Shown here one piece after another: positions 60,811 to 64,000 of a DNA stretch of 64,000 nt. A model generated the notes under the pieces. That model ran no database searches. It was not told the DNA's origin and saw nothing but the letters and a program-made list of their open reading frames with translations. Numbering within the stretch: the stretch's first letter is position 1; every line of letters starts with the position of its first letter. This stretch comes from Spisula solida (lineage: Eukaryota > Mollusca > Bivalvia > Venerida > Mactridae). The stretch spans positions 11,938,817 through 12,002,816 of the forward strand of contig OX365957.1 of NCBI GenBank assembly GCA_947247005.1. The letters run 5' to 3'. Made by a program: the position numbers and the translations under genes.

Positions 60811-61403
60811 ATATAGTATGTCTCCTTAAATCAACAGCTGATTCTCTAGGACAACACTATGTTATAATTCAACTTTCAAGCAATATATATACTAATCAGT
60901 AATCACGAACACATCATGACTTAGATTTCTGCCCCTTGCACTACATGCATCCATTTAACACAACAAGACGATGGTTAGTACTAACACTTGACCCTTATCG
61001 TTTGTCGTTTGATATAAAACGTTGATGTATATCGATGTGAATATACGACGGATACAATCTGAAGGGGTTTTCAAATTTAATAAAATGTCAAAATCTTCCA
61101 GATTTATATCTATTCATATTGACGTAGCATTCGTATGTTTGACAAGACTATACGGTATATATAGACATATATAAAACAGTTATATACATAAAACACGATA
61201 ACAGCATATAACATGTGAGTTTCCCACTTTAGAAAGTCACCTCTACCACCATAAATGAAGGTTAATGTTAACATAAGGTCATGCGAGCCTAATAAATGCA
61301 TATTTGAAAGTCGCTTATTTCAAAAAAGATACAATGCAATTGATAATAAAACAAAAAAATACCTTATACGATTTCAAAATGTATAGGAAAACTATTACAT
61401 CGG
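60811..61403. other. No gene seen
   Basis: Presumed intron sequence upstream of the zinc-finger exon; no exon or repeat signal. Confidence 0.5.
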
Positions 61404-61658
61404 TTGGGATGTAATGTTGTGAAATGTATTGTACCAAGAGTTTGGATGTCACACTGGCATACATGGGCATGCGAAGCCACTTCAAATCATCAGTTTAACC
61501 TAGATGAAAGATTAGAGTACGACATGTACATTGAAACAGCAACCAATCGGTATAGGAATGAAGAGCAGATAGAACCTACACGAAATGTGTTGCTCGGCGC
61601 ACGTCACGATTTAAGGAGAAGCGCAAACTTGAGGAGCAGTCGGCTACCAACCACATAA
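61404..61658 (+). other. Unassigned open frame just upstream of the zinc-finger exon
   Basis: An 84-codon frame opens at TTG and ends at TAA 61656-61658. The stretch from about residue 15 is rich in charged and polar residues (LDERLEYDMYIETATNRYRN, HDLRRSANLRSS), is GC-richer than its flanks and looks protein-like, unlike the chance frames around it. It has no donor before its stop, so it cannot simply splice into the exon at 61720. AATAAA occurs shortly after, at about 61687. It could be the terminal exon of an alternative transcript or a fossil coding fragment. Family not recognised. Confidence 0.35.
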
Positions 61659-61719
61659 TAAGCATCATGGGAGTACATGTATAACAAATAAAGAACCGTA
61701 TCGTTGTTTATCATTTCAG

Positions 61720-61864
61720 AATGGAGCTGGTGTGGCATGGAGAGTTTGACAGATTGTTTTCACAGTATTTCCCGCACATGTGGTGCCTAGTTCCGACATT
61801 CTACCCTCCCGGAGATAGCTGGAGAACATTCAAGGACAGTGCTAAAGTCAGATTCTCTTGCCAA
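61720..61864 (+). CDS. 3CxxC zinc-finger protein (receptor-transporting/zygote-arrest-like), exon encoding domain start
   Basis: The exon follows acceptor catttcag (ending 61719) and ends TGCCAA|gtaagt in phase 0. One base completes a codon from an upstream exon, then 48 codons follow. The peptide begins MELVWHGEFDRLF, a typical helix before this domain. It includes an aromatic/Pro segment (FYPPGDSWRTF) and ends in AKVRFSCQ, placing the first cysteine of the first CxxC at the exon edge. Family knowledge: the 3CxxC domain has three CxxC pairs and occurs in receptor-transporting proteins (RTP) and ZAR1-like proteins, which bind RNA or chaperone receptors. The in-frame Met at 61721 could in principle serve as an internal start, but the splice acceptor directly before it favours an internal exon. 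Confidence 0.85.
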
Positions 61865-62196
61865 GTAAGTAAATCACAACATGTAACACTGTATGAACAA
61901 GCAGTGACAGCCATACATTTACCCATACATGTCTGACTGCTAGATGAGTAAACATATCTCTCATTTAAGTATTACTACAGGATATGTGTGAAGCTTGTTG
62001 TCCAGATAGGACTTTGTCCATTTATATAAGTGTTCTACGATACGACACTAACTCACCATCCTATGACCTAAAATCATTGGCTTAAAATGCGTAATAATTA
62101 TAAGGTTGTCACCGGTGTTGCTGTTGATTTCTCTACTGATGTTTCATATGTGGCACAAACAGTGCAATAGTACTTCATGTTTCATTCTTATTATCC

Positions 62197-63003
62197 AACT
62201 ACACTGCATCGTTCCATAAACAACTACACTGTATCGTTCCATAAACAACTACCGTACATCGTTCCATAAACAACCGCACTGTGCATCGTTCCATAACCAA
62301 CTACACTGCATCGTTCCATAAACAACGACCGTGCATCGTTCCATAAACAACTACACTGTATCGTTCCATAAACAACTACACTGCATCGTTCCATAAACAA
62401 CTATGTACACTGCATCGTTCCATAAACAACTACACTGCATCGTTCCATAAACAACTACCGTACATCGTTCCATAAACAACTACACTGCATCGTTCCATAA
62501 ACAACTACACTGCATCGTTCCATTAACAACTACACTGCACCGTTCCATAAACATTTATACTGTATAGTTCCATAAACAACTCCACTGTATCGTTCAATAA
62601 ACAACTACACTGCATCGCTACATAAACAACTCCACTGTATCGTTCCATAAACAACAACACTACATCGTTCCATAAACAACTACACTGTATCGTTCCATAA
62701 ACAACTCCACTATATCGTTCCATAAACAGTTCCACTGTATCGTTACATAAACAACTCCATTGTATCGTTACATAAACAACTACACTGTATCGTTCCATAA
62801 ACAACAACACTACATCGTTACATAAACAACTACACTGTATCGTTCCATAAACAACAACACTTTTACATCGTTCCATAAACAACTCCACTGTATTGTTCCA
62901 TAAACAACAACACTACATCGTTCCATAAACAACTCCACTGTATCGTTCCATAAACAACTACACTACATCGTTCAATAAACAACTACACTGCATCTTTCCA
63001 TAA
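62197..63003. repeat. Minisatellite, ~25-bp unit, about 32 copies, inside the zinc-finger gene intron
   Basis: The unit is like CATCGTTCCATAAACAACTA + CACTG, with CCACTGTAT, ACCGTACAT and AACACTACAT variants. It occupies most of the 1.2 kb intron between the two 3CxxC exons. A 121-codon minus-strand frame is a repeat artefact. The left part of the intron (61865-62196) shows nothing else. Confidence 0.95.
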
Positions 63004-63086
63004 TGTATCTTGTTAAATCTTATCTCACACAGCGCATGGATTCCGTAAATTGACCAGTGTTTTCAAAATATAGTACATTGTTTCAG

Positions 63087-63257
63087 GACTGCGGCCATGG
63101 ATGGACATCAATGAAAGGAAGAGTGATCTTTTGGTTCGAGTTGAATTACGCCACCAATGCTGGTTGTGTGATGTTTAAATTGTACGGTCAACAATGTCAG
63201 AAATGTAAGACAGGAAAGTTTGAGCACGCCATGTGGTATCCGGAGGAAGTTGTCAAG
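63087..63257 (+). CDS. 3CxxC zinc-finger protein, second domain exon (gene continues past window)
   Basis: The exon starts after tgtttcag (63086) and ends GTCAAG|gtaaca, with phase 0 on both sides and 57 codons. Joined to the preceding exon it gives FSC-Q-D-CGHGWTS, the first CxxC pair with its conserved trailing Trp. A beta-rich stretch (KGRVIFWFELN) follows, then the second pair in YGQQCQKCKTG, then MWYPEEVVK, which resembles the PxWYPEEV..V segment of RTP-type proteins. The third CxxC and the C-terminus must lie in exons beyond 64000, so the gene is partial here. No further exon is recognisable in 63258-64000. Confidence 0.88.
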
Positions 63258-64000
63258 GTAACATTTCAATATCAAACTACTAGGTATAATGTTGGCACAG
63301 GGAATGCACGCATATGATGTGTATGTCCATGTTTGCCTTAATAATGATAATAAAACATCTTTTATTTTTAAGGTAACATGTTAAGACATATACAATACAT
63401 ATCTTATTTGCAACAAGGTCTTCAATAATTAAAATTATATATGCATTGTATTAACAACACAAACTAAGAAACATCGATGATAACGTGTACAACAGCATGC
63501 TTTCAAAAACAGTAAATCGAAACATCGAAGACTTGATAGTGGTCTTTTATTTCAACATAGTACACACCATAGGCAGTTTTGAACCTAAATCGCTCCTCCC
63601 AGTAAAGTCTAATGTTTCCAATTGTCTACATATCTATACTGAGCAATACAACAAAGTATACATATATTTTATATGTGTTTATATGACAATGCTTACTGGA
63701 GAAATATTGGAGTAGAAACATTGTAGATACTAATCTGCCGACACTGATATCGAATTTCAAGAAGGCAATCACACACTTCTGAATACAAAGGGGAATAACT
63801 GGTTTTGTTCAAACAACATAAATTATGCTTATTGAAACACTCTGGTTAAGGGCTGTTGAACTGTTTATGGGCTATAGACATCAATACATGTACCATTGCT
63901 AAGGAAATCAATTTCGATATCAACAATGTCTAAGTTATAGTTAGAACATATTAAGTAAATGTTAATGATTAAAAAGGGCGGAGCGAGCGAAGCTAACTTA
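63258..64000. other. Presumed intron at window edge, no exon seen
   Basis: AT-rich. A 76-codon frame at 63485-63715 has no motif or splice context. The last bases (GCGGAGCGAGCGAAGC, about 63978-63993) are GC-rich and may begin another repeat. Confidence 0.45.

Overview
This is a eukaryotic, animal-type genomic window. It is AT-rich, has spliced genes with canonical GT..AG junctions, and contains tRNA-derived SINEs, many short inverted-repeat transposons (MITEs) and an unusually heavy load of minisatellites. The gene content (a GT14 core-2 type glycosyltransferase and a 3CxxC zinc-finger protein) and the repeat style suggest a marine invertebrate. A lophotrochozoan such as a bivalve mollusc is my best guess, but that is inference only.

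Two genes can be supported, both on the plus strand. (1) A complete-looking GT14 beta-1,6-N-acetylglucosaminyltransferase gene (GCNT/C2GnT family) spans 1668-8051 in three coding exons (1668-2785, 4287-4525, 7729-8051) that join in frame to 559 residues. Its introns carry a SINE, a MITE and a 2.4 kb minisatellite. (2) The 3' part of the window holds two exons (61720-61864, 63087-63257) of a 3CxxC zinc-finger protein (receptor-transporting-protein/zygote-arrest-like) that continues beyond base 64000. Far upstream are two low-complexity, Pro/Ser/Gly-rich open exons (22430-22959 and 45480-45943). Each starts with ATG and ends in a donor site of exactly the phase the 3CxxC exon needs. They may be alternative first exons of one long gene.

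The rest is intronic or intergenic and dominated by repeats. About 15 minisatellite arrays plus one TAA microsatellite cover roughly 17-18 kb, about 27% of the window. At least three arrays (72-bp, ~55-bp and 68-bp units) show higher-order tandem duplication of multi-monomer blocks. Mobile elements include a five-copy MITE family with TA-flanked ends beginning near TATAGTCCAG; a two-copy MITE family with 5-bp target duplications, one copy nested in another MITE; a 1,035-bp element with perfect 36-bp terminal inverted repeats that shares a decayed coding core with a second locus at 28.1-28.6 kb; two TTAA-flanked elements; several fold-back elements; and two tRNA-headed SINE families with two copies each.

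Most long open frames in the window are by-products of tandem repeats. They stay open because the unit, or three units, is a multiple of three bases and contains no stop. I do not call them genes. I saw no rRNA gene, no convincing functional tRNA gene and no CRISPR array.
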